Shown: positions 7,401 through 13,016, numbered from the stretch's first letter. The stretch: DNA of 19,116 nucleotides from an uncultured Oscillibacter sp. (GCA_951800675.1 CATOKC010000060.1:1-19116); one strand, 5' to 3'. Numbers and translations: made by a program. The notes: generated by a model from the sequence alone, not told the origin.

Positions 7401-8040
7401 GGAGGAAAATGTATTGACCTACGCGCAGGTCAAGGCCCTGGCCATCTCCCAGCCGCTGATGAAAGTGCTGGCCGAGAAAGAAAATGAGCTGCGCCGCTTG
7501 CGGATGCTCTCCGATAACCACGTCCGCACACAAGAAGCGCAGCGGCAAACCATCGCCGTGCAGGAGAAACAGCTGACAGTTCTCAAAGGAAGGCTCGCGG
7601 TTGCCGAACAGGATGCCAGCTATGTGGGCGGCATTTCTGAGGACGGCTTTCAGGCCGCTTACAAAAATATGAAAGCGATACTGACTGAGGATGTGATTTT
7701 GGGCGGGGCAGTTTCTCCTTTGGAACTGTCGGTCTTGGGGTTCGGAATTGCAATCCCGGGAGCTGGAGAGCAGAACGCCAAAAAGCCCTATGTTGTCCTG
7801 TCTCGCAATGGGGCCGGCTATCCAATCGAAATGGGACCATCCTCTGCCGGGAACGCACGCCGTGTGGTGAACTTTTTGAAACGGTTTCACGAGCTTCCCA
7901 AACGCATCGGAGAACAGCGGGATGAATGCCTGAGGGAGATCGAGCGCCTGAAGGAACTGAGCCGGGAAACAAACCCCTATCTAGAAAATATGAGGTCTTT
8001 GGAGGAAGAGATCACACGAATACGCTCCAAAATTATCTGA
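4450..8040 (+). CDS. sce7726-type nuclease fused to SNF2/DarB-like helicase
   Basis: A 1196-residue protein. Residues 1-180 match the sce7726 family, a PD-(D/E)XK nuclease-like fold: E26, CDL (D35), YEIKSD (E47, K49), the RLxxQxxxYD stretch and a WGII strand, ending in a typical HRDYTLF. Residues 400-980 form a superfamily-2 SNF2-like motor: FHYQKDAV, Walker A GAGKT (440-444), VPNHIVGQWE, DEAH (602-605), FATGTPL, and motif VI QREGRILRRGN (927-937). The motor part resembles helicases encoded on Tn1549-like elements and the phage P1 DarB family. Residues 1000-1196 include heptad-like, probably coiled-coil stretches. The start ATG overlaps the PolC-like stop (ATGA), with GGGGAG upstream. It likely translocates on or remodels DNA and nicks or cuts it. 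Defence, anti-restriction and element maintenance are all possible roles. Confidence 0.85.
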   Translation: MNAQEIKNILIAYLKAANHEIRIYQEKSIGNAVCDLMTVTNCLTGYEIKSDLDNYQRLNHQITAYDRFFEKCYIVVGGRHLKSADQKVPGHWGIITIQSDHVTVNRPARAGNPACDSQLRVLWKLELSNLLTKAGLPLYTYKSKEYIIGQIVEKLDQAEIRKHVAYELMHRDYTLFNAKDYSLHFGGAGETEDGPPAISGLPAAEIVDTLSEQDFGEMTLDRWIALYAQAKELQKSKEDLSRVRTAPRAPHDIPYTDIEVSLGVPWVSEQIIDDFCYVLRTGDEKLAERMHWAHKIIRYEPLTGYWYVEDKQRTAHWYGDRTRLERTYGLPSYNALYILEAALNLREIRRETKEETLAAQEKQEAIGKLFKEWVWQDEDRRWEIEEAYNKIFQDCRAKEYSGRELKFPEMSPDVTLFHYQKDAVMRVISEKNTLLAFDVGAGKTYIMIAAAMKMRQEGRSRKNLFVVPNHIVGQWELIFKQMYPTAKVLPVDPAAFRPQLRQKVLGQIQRGDYDGIIMAYSCFEMIPLSKEYLMEQLERKLRELDASLPESWKERYFLRTSAAVEREKAYLKKQIFGLIGTLKNRTEAITFDQLEINTLFVDEAHNFKNIPLRSNLKGISGVNITGSKKCLEMLYKVRCVQERNQGRGAVFATGTPLCNSISDAYAMQMYLQYDKMKETHLDRFDNWVKSFAKPERICEIDVDTSKYRFVLRFAHFFNLPELSRLFSQIAAFHAVDNKEGVPRLERYSDVILPRNAALQGYMDQLCQRSEKIRAQQLDKTADNMLKVSTDGRKAALDLRLVKQEQPGGESSKVWRCVQQVVEIYKEHNGCSQIIFCDYSIPKTEKFNIYDELKQELMKQGVPSEEIAFIHSCRSEAEKVQLFEEVNCGVVRVLLGSTFKLGIGANVQTRLKAIHHLDVPWRPSDMVQREGRILRRGNRYQEIKIFRYIAEGSFDSYSWQLLETKQRFISQFLSGSEYQRSASDLEENVLTYAQVKALAISQPLMKVLAEKENELRRLRMLSDNHVRTQEAQRQTIAVQEKQLTVLKGRLAVAEQDASYVGGISEDGFQAAYKNMKAILTEDVILGGAVSPLELSVLGFGIAIPGAGEQNAKKPYVVLSRNGAGYPIEMGPSSAGNARRVVNFLKRFHELPKRIGEQRDECLREIERLKELSRETNPYLENMRSLEEEITRIRSKII

Positions 8041-8041
8041 G

Positions 8042-8060
8042 CTATAGCAACTATCAAAAA
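8042..8060 (+). repeat. Left terminal inverted repeat of the IS630 remnant
   Basis: CTATAGCAACTATCAAAAA is an exact reverse complement of 8631-8649. Confidence 0.9.
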
Positions 8061-8061
8061 A

Positions 8062-8620
8062 CTAACAATAATCAGAAGCGATGTCGCCTGGCCGAAGGGT
8101 CGGAAGTAAAGCCTCTTTCAAATATTGGACAAAACGTTCTCCGGTCGTTCCGCCCTGGTAAGTTGTAAATGCTTTCTCCCCACCTAGGCGAATGGAAGAA
8201 AGAACGGTCGTTGTCCACGGCGTATTCAAGGGGGCATGGTCCACTGCTCTTTGGGATGAGGGTGCCCGTCTATAAAGACGGGTCAAGTCGGTATTCAATC
8301 CGCTTTCGTCCAGAAATACCAAGTGCTCCGCCATCTCAGGTTTTATGGTTTCTTTCCATTCTCTGCGCTTTTCCCGCACACCGAACACGGTCACGCTCAC
8401 TTTCGGAGAGTGATTTCTTTTTCAGCGTATAACCTATTGCGGCTATTGCTCGTTCCACTGTTGAATAGCTGGCAGAAAGATTCCATTTCTCCCACAGCTC
8501 TTCTATTGTGATGCCTGGACTCTCATCAATAACAGCGCTGGATATTTTCCCTGTCCTCTGCTGTCAGGACCGGTTTCCGGCAGCGTTGACTGGTCCGCAG
8601 ATTCTGTTCCGCTGTCAGCC
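8062..8620 (-). pseudogene. Remnant of IS630-family transposase (frameshifted, 3' deleted)
   Basis: Read on the minus strand, three frames each carry part of an IS630 transposase. First is a linker-like stretch, RKPVLTAEDRENIQ. In a second frame comes the second helix-turn-helix (SPGITIEELWEKWNLSASYS...GYTLKKKSLSESERDR, about 8400-8520). In a third frame (8062-8400) is the start of the DDE domain, HLVFLDESGLNTD, followed by APLNTPWTTTVLSSIR and LLPTLRPGDI. The second catalytic Asp block (MDN) and the third (SPDLNPIE) are missing: translation runs into ASDYC and stops just inside the inverted repeat. At least two frameshifts plus the deletion make it nonfunctional. Confidence 0.85.
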
Positions 8621-8630
8621 CTTAGCGATA

Positions 8631-8649
8631 TTTTTGATAGTTGCTATAG
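8631..8649 (-). repeat. Right terminal inverted repeat of the IS630 remnant
   Basis: TTTTTGATAGTTGCTATAG is the exact reverse complement of 8042-8060. All 19 bases match although the coding part between them is decayed, which suggests the ends were selected or the decay is recent. Confidence 0.9.
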
Positions 8650-8940
8650 TCACTGGAGAGCATCCGGAACTACTCAGTAGTTACACTGCCAAGGACAATA
8701 TCCTCCCATTCATTGCAAAGCGGGCAGTCACCTGTCGATGGATGACTGCCCGGCAAACTGGAATATCCCCTATTAACCTTGTGCTGCTATTGGTTTTTAT
8801 CATGATAATACTCATGGTTCCTGATGGGACAATTAAGGGAAGCTGATAAAACCATGGATCTGAACATTTAATTTGCGGGGAGCCTTGATATATCAGGGTT
8901 TCAGGAGGGTTTGACAGATAAAAGGGAATTTGAGCATGTT
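8650..8940. other. AT-rich intergenic stretch without a confident gene
   Basis: No recognisable gene. Visible structures are a perfect 10-bp stem (CGGGCAGTCA 8721-8730 with TGACTGCCCG 8743-8752, no T-tract) and a near-palindrome CCTTGATATATCAGGG (8883-8898). A 44-codon minus-strand frame (8681-8815) has an AGGA upstream but no family resemblance. Overlapping it in another frame is a Cys-containing stretch (GDCPLCNEWEDIVLGSVTTE) that looks protein-like and could be a gene remnant. The base composition differs from both sides, as at an old insertion or deletion junction. Confidence 0.4.
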
Positions 8941-9108
8941 TTAAATCTTAAATACCAATATAGCTTTATCTGCTCCAACCGTTGACATAGTTACTAACTT
9001 ATATCCTTTATTCAGCATTTCTTCGGCTTGTTTTTCAATAGCCTTTGCCAAATCTTCTACGCCAGTCGAACACTCTACAACAACAGACTTATAGACTAAA
9101 TTGATCAT
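8941..9108 (-). CDS. Small DUF4177-like protein
   Basis: A 55-residue protein beginning MINLVYKSVVVECSTGVED, with a central amphipathic helix (LAKAIEKQAEEMLNKG) and ending in strand-like YKLVTMSTVGADKAILVFKI. The pattern of strand, helix with EEMLNKGYKLV, and a final strand in FK matches the DUF4177 layout (compare LNELGKEGWELVS...LLIFK). The function of that family is unknown. An RBS-like AAAGGTGG lies about 10 bases before the ATG and overlaps the end of a 13-codon leader. It has its own promoter at 9206-9234 and no obvious terminator downstream. It is AT-rich compared with the chromosomal genes to the right, which suggests acquisition by transfer. Confidence 0.65.
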   Translation of the reverse strand: MINLVYKSVVVECSTGVEDLAKAIEKQAEEMLNKGYKLVTMSTVGADKAILVFKI

Positions 9109-9109
9109 T

Positions 9110-9151
9110 TTAGCCGCCACCTTTCTTGATTTCTTGATTTGATTTTGCCAT
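9110..9151 (-). CDS. Possible 13-residue leader peptide (MAKSNQEIKKGGG)
   Basis: An ATG with AGGAGG (9161-9166) nine bases upstream opens a 13-codon frame. Its stop is followed after one base by the ATG of the DUF4177-like gene. The spacing and strong ribosome site point to translational coupling or leader control. It may instead be the residue of a longer gene. No runs of a single regulatory amino acid codon are seen. Confidence 0.4.
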   Translation of the reverse strand: MAKSNQEIKKGGG

Positions 9152-9205
9152 ATTTAATGTCCTCCTGTTTGCTGTGAAGCGGGCGCCCACTTCCTTGCCA
9201 TACGC

Positions 9206-9234
9206 AGTATAATCTATATTTTTCTAAATGCCAA
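9206..9234 (-). promoter_or_regulatory. Sigma-A promoter of the leader/DUF4177-like pair
   Basis: On the minus strand, TTGGCA (9229-9234) lies 17 bases before TATACT (9206-9211). It is near consensus and sits just after the terminator of the preceding operon. The 5' leader to the first ATG would be about 50 bases. Confidence 0.75.
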
Positions 9235-9253
9235 GTATTTCTTATTTAAAGAC

Positions 9254-9298
9254 AAAAAAATCAGGCCCGTGCTCATGCACTGCATCATGAACAAGGCC
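9254..9298 (-). terminator. Rho-independent terminator of the YdeI-Xre-membrane operon
   Basis: On the minus strand, a 15-base arm pairs with AGGCC and TTCATG blocks (two small mismatches), followed by ATTTTTTTG. It begins 21 bases after the stop of the membrane protein gene at 9320 and isolates that operon from the DUF4177-like gene. Confidence 0.85.
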
Positions 9299-9319
9299 TC
9301 CTGTGCCGCATCGTGCGGG

Positions 9320-9637
9320 TCATCTGATCTTTCGTAAGACCAGAAGCGCGATATCAGCCGATAAAAGAAACAGGGTATAAACGGTCTGTATGAGATTTGC
9401 CAGCCGGACGATATTATCCATCGCCCAGCTAAAGAAATATGCGGCAGCATTCAGGAGAACAAACAGCACAACGAAGGCCGCCAGGGAAGCCGTGGCGATC
9501 AGCCCCCGTCCCCGTTCGTCCCTTCCCTCCTTGGAAAAATAGAAGAATATAAAAAAGCCCAGAAGCACGAACCCAAGGATCGCGTTCGCCTTCATAAAGA
9601 CCCTGCTGTCAAATAAAACCGTCAGCCATTCGATCAC
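9320..9637 (-). CDS. Small membrane protein with three predicted helices
   Basis: A 105-residue protein with hydrophobic segments at about 17-34, 45-68 and 76-101, separated by a charged loop (KEGRDERGRG) after the first. The start is a GTG with AAGGAGGG a few bases upstream, and it overlaps the Xre stop by four bases (GTGA). Pairs of a short Xre repressor and a small three- or four-helix membrane protein are common in Firmicutes and often belong to DUF2178-like families. The role is unknown; a membrane partner that modulates the regulator is one possibility. Confidence 0.75.
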   Translation of the reverse strand: MIEWLTVLFDSRVFMKANAILGFVLLGFFIFFYFSKEGRDERGRGLIATASLAAFVVLFVLLNAAAYFFSWAMDNIVRLANLIQTVYTLFLLSADIALLVLRKIR

Positions 9638-9861
9638 TGCTGTCCCTCCTTAAAATCAAACAGGTCCTCGATGGTAACATCAAACACCCGCGCTATGCTG
9701 TAAGCAAGCAGCATGGACGGATTATAGCGGTTCCGTTCCAGCTGCATGACCGTCTGTCTTGAAACGCCCACCAGGTCGGCAAGCTCCTGCTGCGTCATTC
9801 TTTTTGTGGCGCGGTAGACATGGATCTTGCTCTCAAACTGGTACCTGTTCTTATTCGCCAC
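9634..9861 (-). CDS. Xre-family HTH transcriptional regulator
   Basis: A 75-residue protein made up almost entirely of a Cro/CI-type helix-turn-helix: YRATKRMTQQELADLVGVSR, QTVMQLERNRYNPSMLL and ARVFDVTIEDLF. This is the typical short YgzD-like regulator. The start is GTG at 9861, preceded by a GGCGGTGAG ribosome site. It lies 40 bases after the YdeI-family gene and shares four bases with the membrane protein gene, so the three genes form one operon. It is a candidate binder of the palindrome over the promoter at 10495-10523, but no binding evidence is visible. Confidence 0.92.
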   Translation of the reverse strand: MANKNRYQFESKIHVYRATKRMTQQELADLVGVSRQTVMQLERNRYNPSMLLAYSIARVFDVTIEDLFDFKEGQQ

Positions 9862-9900
9862 TTACTCACCGCCTTTTCCGGTCTTTAATTTCGCACAGGG

Positions 9901-10461
9901 TCACATCGGCTTCAAATTCTGGTCCAGCCTGTCCGCCATCCAGGCGACGCGCCGTTCCCGTCCGGCGTCCGTCTTTGCGTCAAAGTACGCCCGGGCGTAG
10001 GTCTTCTTCACCGACGGGGGCATGGCCTGAAAATTCGTCCACGCGGGCTCCCGGCCCTCCAGGAGGACGGATACGGCGGCGACCTGCTCCTCCGTGACCG
10101 CTGCGGGGCCGGGGGCGTACCACTGGCCGTTTCGCTTGGCCTCCTCGATCTTCTGCCTACCGGGACCGGTCATCAGGCCCCGCTCCTCAAGACGCTGGGC
10201 CAGCGCCTTGTTTTTTTCCGACCACCTGCTCTTCTCCCGGCGGGGGGAAAAATATTTCCGGTATGCCGTATCGTCGATGCGCTGCATCTGCCCGTCGATC
10301 CATCCAAAGCAGAGGGCTTCCTCCAGCGCCTCCCCCGCCTTGATGGTCTTCGGGCCGCCGGGCTTGCCGAACAGGAGCCACACACCACCACTGGTCAGGC
10401 AGTTCTCACTGAGCCACGCCCGGAAGTCCTCTCTGGCGGCAAATTCCATCACTTCGCCCAT
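9901..10461 (-). CDS. YdeI/OmpD-associated family protein
   Basis: A 186-residue protein with the family's conserved N-terminal motifs: FRAWLSENCLTSGGVWLLFGKPG, KAGEALEEALCFGWIDGQ, YFSPRREKSRWSEKNKALA and the WYAP loop. A C-terminal helical block (AMPPSVKKTYARAYFDAKTDAGRERRV) is the typical ending. Members are annotated as bacteriocin-protection or stress-related proteins, but the biochemical activity is not established. The ATG at 10461 is used because GGAAGGAGAGG precedes it and a consensus promoter occupies 10495-10523; any upstream in-frame start would be inside or before that promoter. It is the first gene of the YdeI-Xre-membrane operon. Confidence 0.88.
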   Translation of the reverse strand: MGEVMEFAAREDFRAWLSENCLTSGGVWLLFGKPGGPKTIKAGEALEEALCFGWIDGQMQRIDDTAYRKYFSPRREKSRWSEKNKALAQRLEERGLMTGPGRQKIEEAKRNGQWYAPGPAAVTEEQVAAVSVLLEGREPAWTNFQAMPPSVKKTYARAYFDAKTDAGRERRVAWMADRLDQNLKPM

Positions 10462-10482
10462 GCTACAGCCCGTCCTCTCCTT

Positions 10483-10512
10483 CCGGTTTGCTTTATTATA
10501 CACGCAAACCGG
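10483..10512. promoter_or_regulatory. Palindromic operator over the -10 box
   Basis: CCGGTTTGC (10483-10491) and GCAAACCGG (10504-10512) form perfect 9-bp arms around a 12-base spacer that contains the -10 box. The position would let a bound dimer block RNA polymerase. The operon's own Xre protein is the obvious candidate, though this is inference. Confidence 0.6.
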
Positions 10513-10523
10513 CACTTTGTCAA
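10495..10523 (-). promoter_or_regulatory. Consensus sigma-A promoter for the YdeI-Xre-membrane operon
   Basis: On the minus strand, TTGACA (10518-10523) is 17 bases from TATAAT (10495-10500). Both boxes are perfect consensus, so the promoter should be strong unless repressed. This also fixes the YdeI start at 10461. Confidence 0.9.
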
Positions 10524-10554
10524 AGAGCATCTGCATACGCCGCGTACAGGGAGC

Positions 10555-11565
10555 CTATTTCCGAATGATCTCCAGCGGCCGTCCCTCCCAGCCGCCGTAG
10601 AGGGAGAAGCATTCCTCCAGCCCTTCGGTAATGGCAGCGGTCCCGTCCTCACCCAGCAGGATGAAGTCGAACTCCGGGTTCCTGCGCCAAAACGCCTCCG
10701 CCTTCTCCCGCCCCATGACGAACAGGGCCGTAGACAGGCCGTCCCCTTGGAGCCCGCTGTCCGCCACGATGGTAACGGAGGCCAGCCCGGTCCGGGCGGG
10801 ACGCCCCGTGGCGGGATCGATGATGTGGATGTAGGTCTCCCCATCCTGCTCAAAGTACCGCTGGTACCCGCCGGAGGTGACCACCGCCTTGTCCGCGATC
10901 TCCAGCACCCCGGCGTACCCTCCCCCGGGGGCCTGCACCGCCACCCGCCAGGGAGAGCCATCAGGCTTGGTCCCCAGCGCCTGGACATTGCCCCCCAGCT
11001 CCATGATGGCGGAGGAGACTCCCGCCTCCCGGAAGAGGGCCGTCAGCCGGTCCCCGGTCCACCCCTTGCCGACGGACCCCAGGTCCAGCTCCACTCCCTC
11101 CGGAAGCGCGAGCCGGTCCCCGTCCAGGGCGACCCGTCCATAGCCAACGCGCTCCACCAGGGCAGACAGCTCCGCCTCCTCCGGCACCCGGTACTCTCCG
11201 GTGGTGAACCCCCAGGCCCGGACCGCCGGGTAGACGGTGACGTCCAGCGCTCCCCCGGTCTCCCGGCAGAGCTCCAGGGCCTTCTCCAGCAGTTCCCGGA
11301 CCGGTTCCGACAGGGATACGGCCCCGCCGTGGTTCGCCTGATAGATCTCGCTGCCGGGATCGGTGACGGAGAGGAGCCCCTCCAGCCGCCTGATCTCCCC
11401 GGCGGCCTCCTCCAGCAGGGCCTCACCCGCGGCGGGAGACTGCGCATAGACCGACAGCGTCATAAAGGTATCCATGGCCATCAGCTCCCTCCGGCAGGGC
11501 TCGGATACGGAGCATCCGGTCAGGAGCAGCAGGAGGACGATACACAACAGGGACAGGCGGCGCAT
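10555..11565 (-). CDS. apbE: FAD:protein FMN transferase, ApbE-type lipoprotein
   Basis: A 336-residue protein that covalently attaches FMN from FAD to threonine in target proteins, as in RNF/NQR complexes and extracellular flavoproteins. A lipoprotein signal peptide (MRRLSLLCIVLLLLLTGC) places it on the outer face of the membrane with the lipid-bearing Cys18. Family motifs follow: MAMDTFMTLSVYA, ELDLGSVGKGWTGDRL, MELGGNVQALG, HIIDPATGRPA and DGLSTALFVMG, which supply the FAD and Mg sites. The ATG at 11565 is preceded by GAGAGGAG and starts the signal peptide; an upstream in-frame start lacks support. The neighbour on the other strand is a PfoR/PTS-like membrane protein. No target flavoprotein is visible nearby. 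No clear promoter or terminator was found for this gene. Confidence 0.95.
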   Translation of the reverse strand: MRRLSLLCIVLLLLLTGCSVSEPCRRELMAMDTFMTLSVYAQSPAAGEALLEEAAGEIRRLEGLLSVTDPGSEIYQANHGGAVSLSEPVRELLEKALELCRETGGALDVTVYPAVRAWGFTTGEYRVPEEAELSALVERVGYGRVALDGDRLALPEGVELDLGSVGKGWTGDRLTALFREAGVSSAIMELGGNVQALGTKPDGSPWRVAVQAPGGGYAGVLEIADKAVVTSGGYQRYFEQDGETYIHIIDPATGRPARTGLASVTIVADSGLQGDGLSTALFVMGREKAEAFWRRNPEFDFILLGEDGTAAITEGLEECFSLYGGWEGRPLEIIRK

Positions 11566-11593
11566 AGGCGGACTCCTCTCTTTTTCCGGCGGC

Positions 11594-11611
11594 GTCAAGA
11601 AAACGCTTGAC
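11594..11611. promoter_or_regulatory. Inverted repeat overlapping the -35 box
   Basis: GTCAAG (11594-11599) and CTTGAC (11606-11611) flank six bases, and the right arm contains most of the -35 hexamer TTGACA. It shares GTCAAGA with the palindrome at 11644-11659, so the two may be sites for one regulator. Confidence 0.4.
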
Positions 11612-11634
11612 AAATCCGGGAAATGGTTTACAAT
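11607..11634 (+). promoter_or_regulatory. Sigma-A promoter of the PTS-EIIC-like gene
   Basis: TTGACA (11607-11612) is 16 bases from TACAAT (11629-11634). Transcription would begin near 11641, about 47 bases before the ATG at 11688. An alternative in-frame start at 11607 would lie in the promoter and is rejected. Confidence 0.75.
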
Positions 11635-11643
11635 GGGAGCGAC

Positions 11644-11659
11644 ATGTGTCAAGACACAT
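11644..11659. promoter_or_regulatory. Palindrome at the transcription start, likely operator
   Basis: ATGTGTC (11644-11650) and GACACAT (11653-11659) are perfect 7-bp arms with a 2-base centre, placed just after the predicted +1 of the plus-strand gene. A roadblock-type repressor site is plausible. The site also lies upstream of apbE and could affect both genes. Confidence 0.5.
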
Positions 11660-11687
11660 TGTTAGACTAGAAAGCGGGTACATCGAT

Positions 11688-12791
11688 ATGAAAAAGATAA
11701 GCGCGTTTCTCAAACGCAAGAACATCGTCCTCTCCGCCAAGCGGTATGGCATCGACGCACTGGGGGCCATGGCCCAGGGTCTGTTCTGCTCCCTGCTGAT
11801 CGGCACCATCGTCAAGACCCTGGGGGAGCAGACCGGCCTGTCCTTCCTGGTGGACGTGGGGACCTACGCCTCTGCCATGAGCGGCGCGGCCATGGCAGTC
11901 GCCATCGGCTTCGCCCTGCAGGCCCCGCCGCTGGTACTGTTCTCCCTGGCCACGGTGGGCTACGCCGCCAACGCCCTGGGGAGTACCAGCCTCATCCCCA
12001 ATCAGGCCGGCGCCGGGGGGCCGCTGGCGGTGCTGTTCATCGCCATCATCGCCGCCGAGTGCGGCAAGGCGGTCTCCAAGGAGACCCGGGTGGACATCCT
12101 GGTGACGCCTCTGGTGACCATCCTGGTGGGCGTGGGCCTCTCGGCCTGGTGGGCACCGGCCATCGGCACCGCCGCCACGGCGGTCGGGAACATCATCATG
12201 TGGGCCACCGATCTCCAGCCGTTCCTCATGGGGATCGTCGTCAGCGTAGTCATCGGCATGGCGCTGACGCTGCCGATCTCCTCGGCGGCCATCTGCGCGG
12301 CCTTCGGCCTCACCGGTCTGGCGGGAGGCGCGGCGGTGGCGGGATGCTGCGCCAATATGGTGGGCTTCGCGGTGCTGTCCTTCCGTGAGAACGGATGGGG
12401 CGGCTTGGTGAGCCAAGGACTGGGGACCTCCATGCTGCAAATGGGCAACATCGTGAAGAATCCCCGGATCTGGCTCCCGGCCATCCTGACCTCCGCCGTC
12501 ACCGGCCCCATCGCCACGTGCATCTTCCGGCTGGAGATGAACGGCGCGCCGGTGTCCTCCGGTATGGGGACCTGCGGCCTGGTGGGACAGATCGGCGTGT
12601 GGACGGGGTGGCTGGCCCCCAGCGAACGGGCGATGTCCAACGGCGCAGCGGCGATCACACCGGGCGTCATGGAGTGGCTGGGATTGATCCTGATCTCCTT
12701 CGTACTGCCCGCCGTGCTGTGCTGGGCCTTCGGCAGGTTCTTCCGGAAGATCGGATGGATCCGGGAAGGCGACCTAACGCTGGCAGACTAA
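11688..12791 (+). CDS. PTS EIIC-like / PfoR-type membrane protein
   Basis: A 367-residue protein of the PTS_EIIC_2 family, which includes the PfoR toxin regulator. It begins MKKISAFLKRKNIVLSAKRY, then has GIDALGAMAQGLFCSLLIG and many glycine- and alanine-rich hydrophobic segments, eight or more. Conserved stretches include GPLAVLFIAIIAAECGKAVS, KETRVDILVTPL and LTLPISSAAICAAFGLTGLA. No EIIA or EIIB domain is present and none is encoded nearby, so phosphotransfer would depend on proteins elsewhere. Transport of a small sugar-like solute or a membrane regulatory role are both possible. The ATG at 11688 lies after a promoter at 11607-11634; the ribosome site (GCGGG) is weak. Confidence 0.88.
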   Translation: MKKISAFLKRKNIVLSAKRYGIDALGAMAQGLFCSLLIGTIVKTLGEQTGLSFLVDVGTYASAMSGAAMAVAIGFALQAPPLVLFSLATVGYAANALGSTSLIPNQAGAGGPLAVLFIAIIAAECGKAVSKETRVDILVTPLVTILVGVGLSAWWAPAIGTAATAVGNIIMWATDLQPFLMGIVVSVVIGMALTLPISSAAICAAFGLTGLAGGAAVAGCCANMVGFAVLSFRENGWGGLVSQGLGTSMLQMGNIVKNPRIWLPAILTSAVTGPIATCIFRLEMNGAPVSSGMGTCGLVGQIGVWTGWLAPSERAMSNGAAAITPGVMEWLGLILISFVLPAVLCWAFGRFFRKIGWIREGDLTLAD

Positions 12792-12808
12792 AAAATTAAA
12801 AGTTTCGT

Positions 12809-12871
12809 CCACCTTTTCAAAGGTGGCGGAGTCCAGAGGCGGCGCCTCTGGCCGCACTCCGCAGAGTGCGG
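12809..12871. repeat. Array of three perfect 8-bp-stem hairpins
   Basis: Three hairpins follow each other: CCACCTTT/AAAGGTGG (12809-12826, 2-base loop), CCAGAGGC/GCCTCTGG (12833-12851, 3-base loop) and CCGCACTC/GAGTGCGG (12852-12871, 4-base loop). All arms pair without mismatch. The composite resembles REP/BIME-like palindromic units scattered through genomes of this bacterial group. It lies 18 bases after the PTS-like stop. Confidence 0.75.
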
Positions 12872-12880
12872 AATCCCCTA

Positions 12881-12964
12881 AAGCCGCGCCCTAAAAAAAA
12901 CTAACAAAGAGCAAAATCCCAAACACGCGCGGCTTCAGCGCGTCATTCGCCGCTGCGCGGCGAA
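12881..12964. repeat. Two further inverted repeats in the same intergenic array
   Basis: AAGCCGCGC (12881-12889) pairs with GCGCGGCTT (12927-12935) across 37 bases that contain an A-rich run. TTCGCCGC (12946-12953) pairs with GCGGCGAA (12957-12964) around three bases. No gene is found between 12792 and 13052; this stretch and its neighbours are almost wholly structured. Confidence 0.65.
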
Positions 12965-13016
12965 CAGCGCCGGGAGTTCCCGTCAATAGAAGACAGCAGT
13001 ATCATCACCGCAAAGC

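Larger units (their letters stand above)
8042..8649 (-). mobile_element. Internally deleted, decayed IS630-family element (MITE-like)
   Basis: A 608-bp unit is bounded by perfect 19-bp inverted repeats and contains a minus-strand IS630 transposase remnant. Complete IS630 elements are usually about 1.0-1.2 kb, so roughly 400-500 bp are missing, including the last catalytic part. The ends read TATAGCAAC... and ...GTTGCTATA, consistent with the TA target duplication of this family. It sits one base after the stop codon of the helicase gene and leaves that gene intact. It cannot make its own transposase but could be moved by a related copy. Confidence 0.85.

Noticed and set aside
8508..8846. A 112-codon plus-strand frame ending in a hydrophobic stretch
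   Set aside because: It runs across the right end of the IS630 remnant into unrelated intergenic DNA, so it is a chance frame.
8883..8898. CCTTGATATATCAGGG as a recombinase attachment site
   Set aside because: It is a near-palindrome, but no integrase gene or second copy is present in the window.
8911..8934. TTGACA followed by CATGTT as a plus-strand promoter
   Set aside because: The -10 match is poor and no plus-strand gene follows.
10747..11610. A 287-codon plus-strand frame opposite apbE
   Set aside because: It is antisense to a gene with complete ApbE motifs and a lipoprotein signal; its composition is that of a shadow frame.
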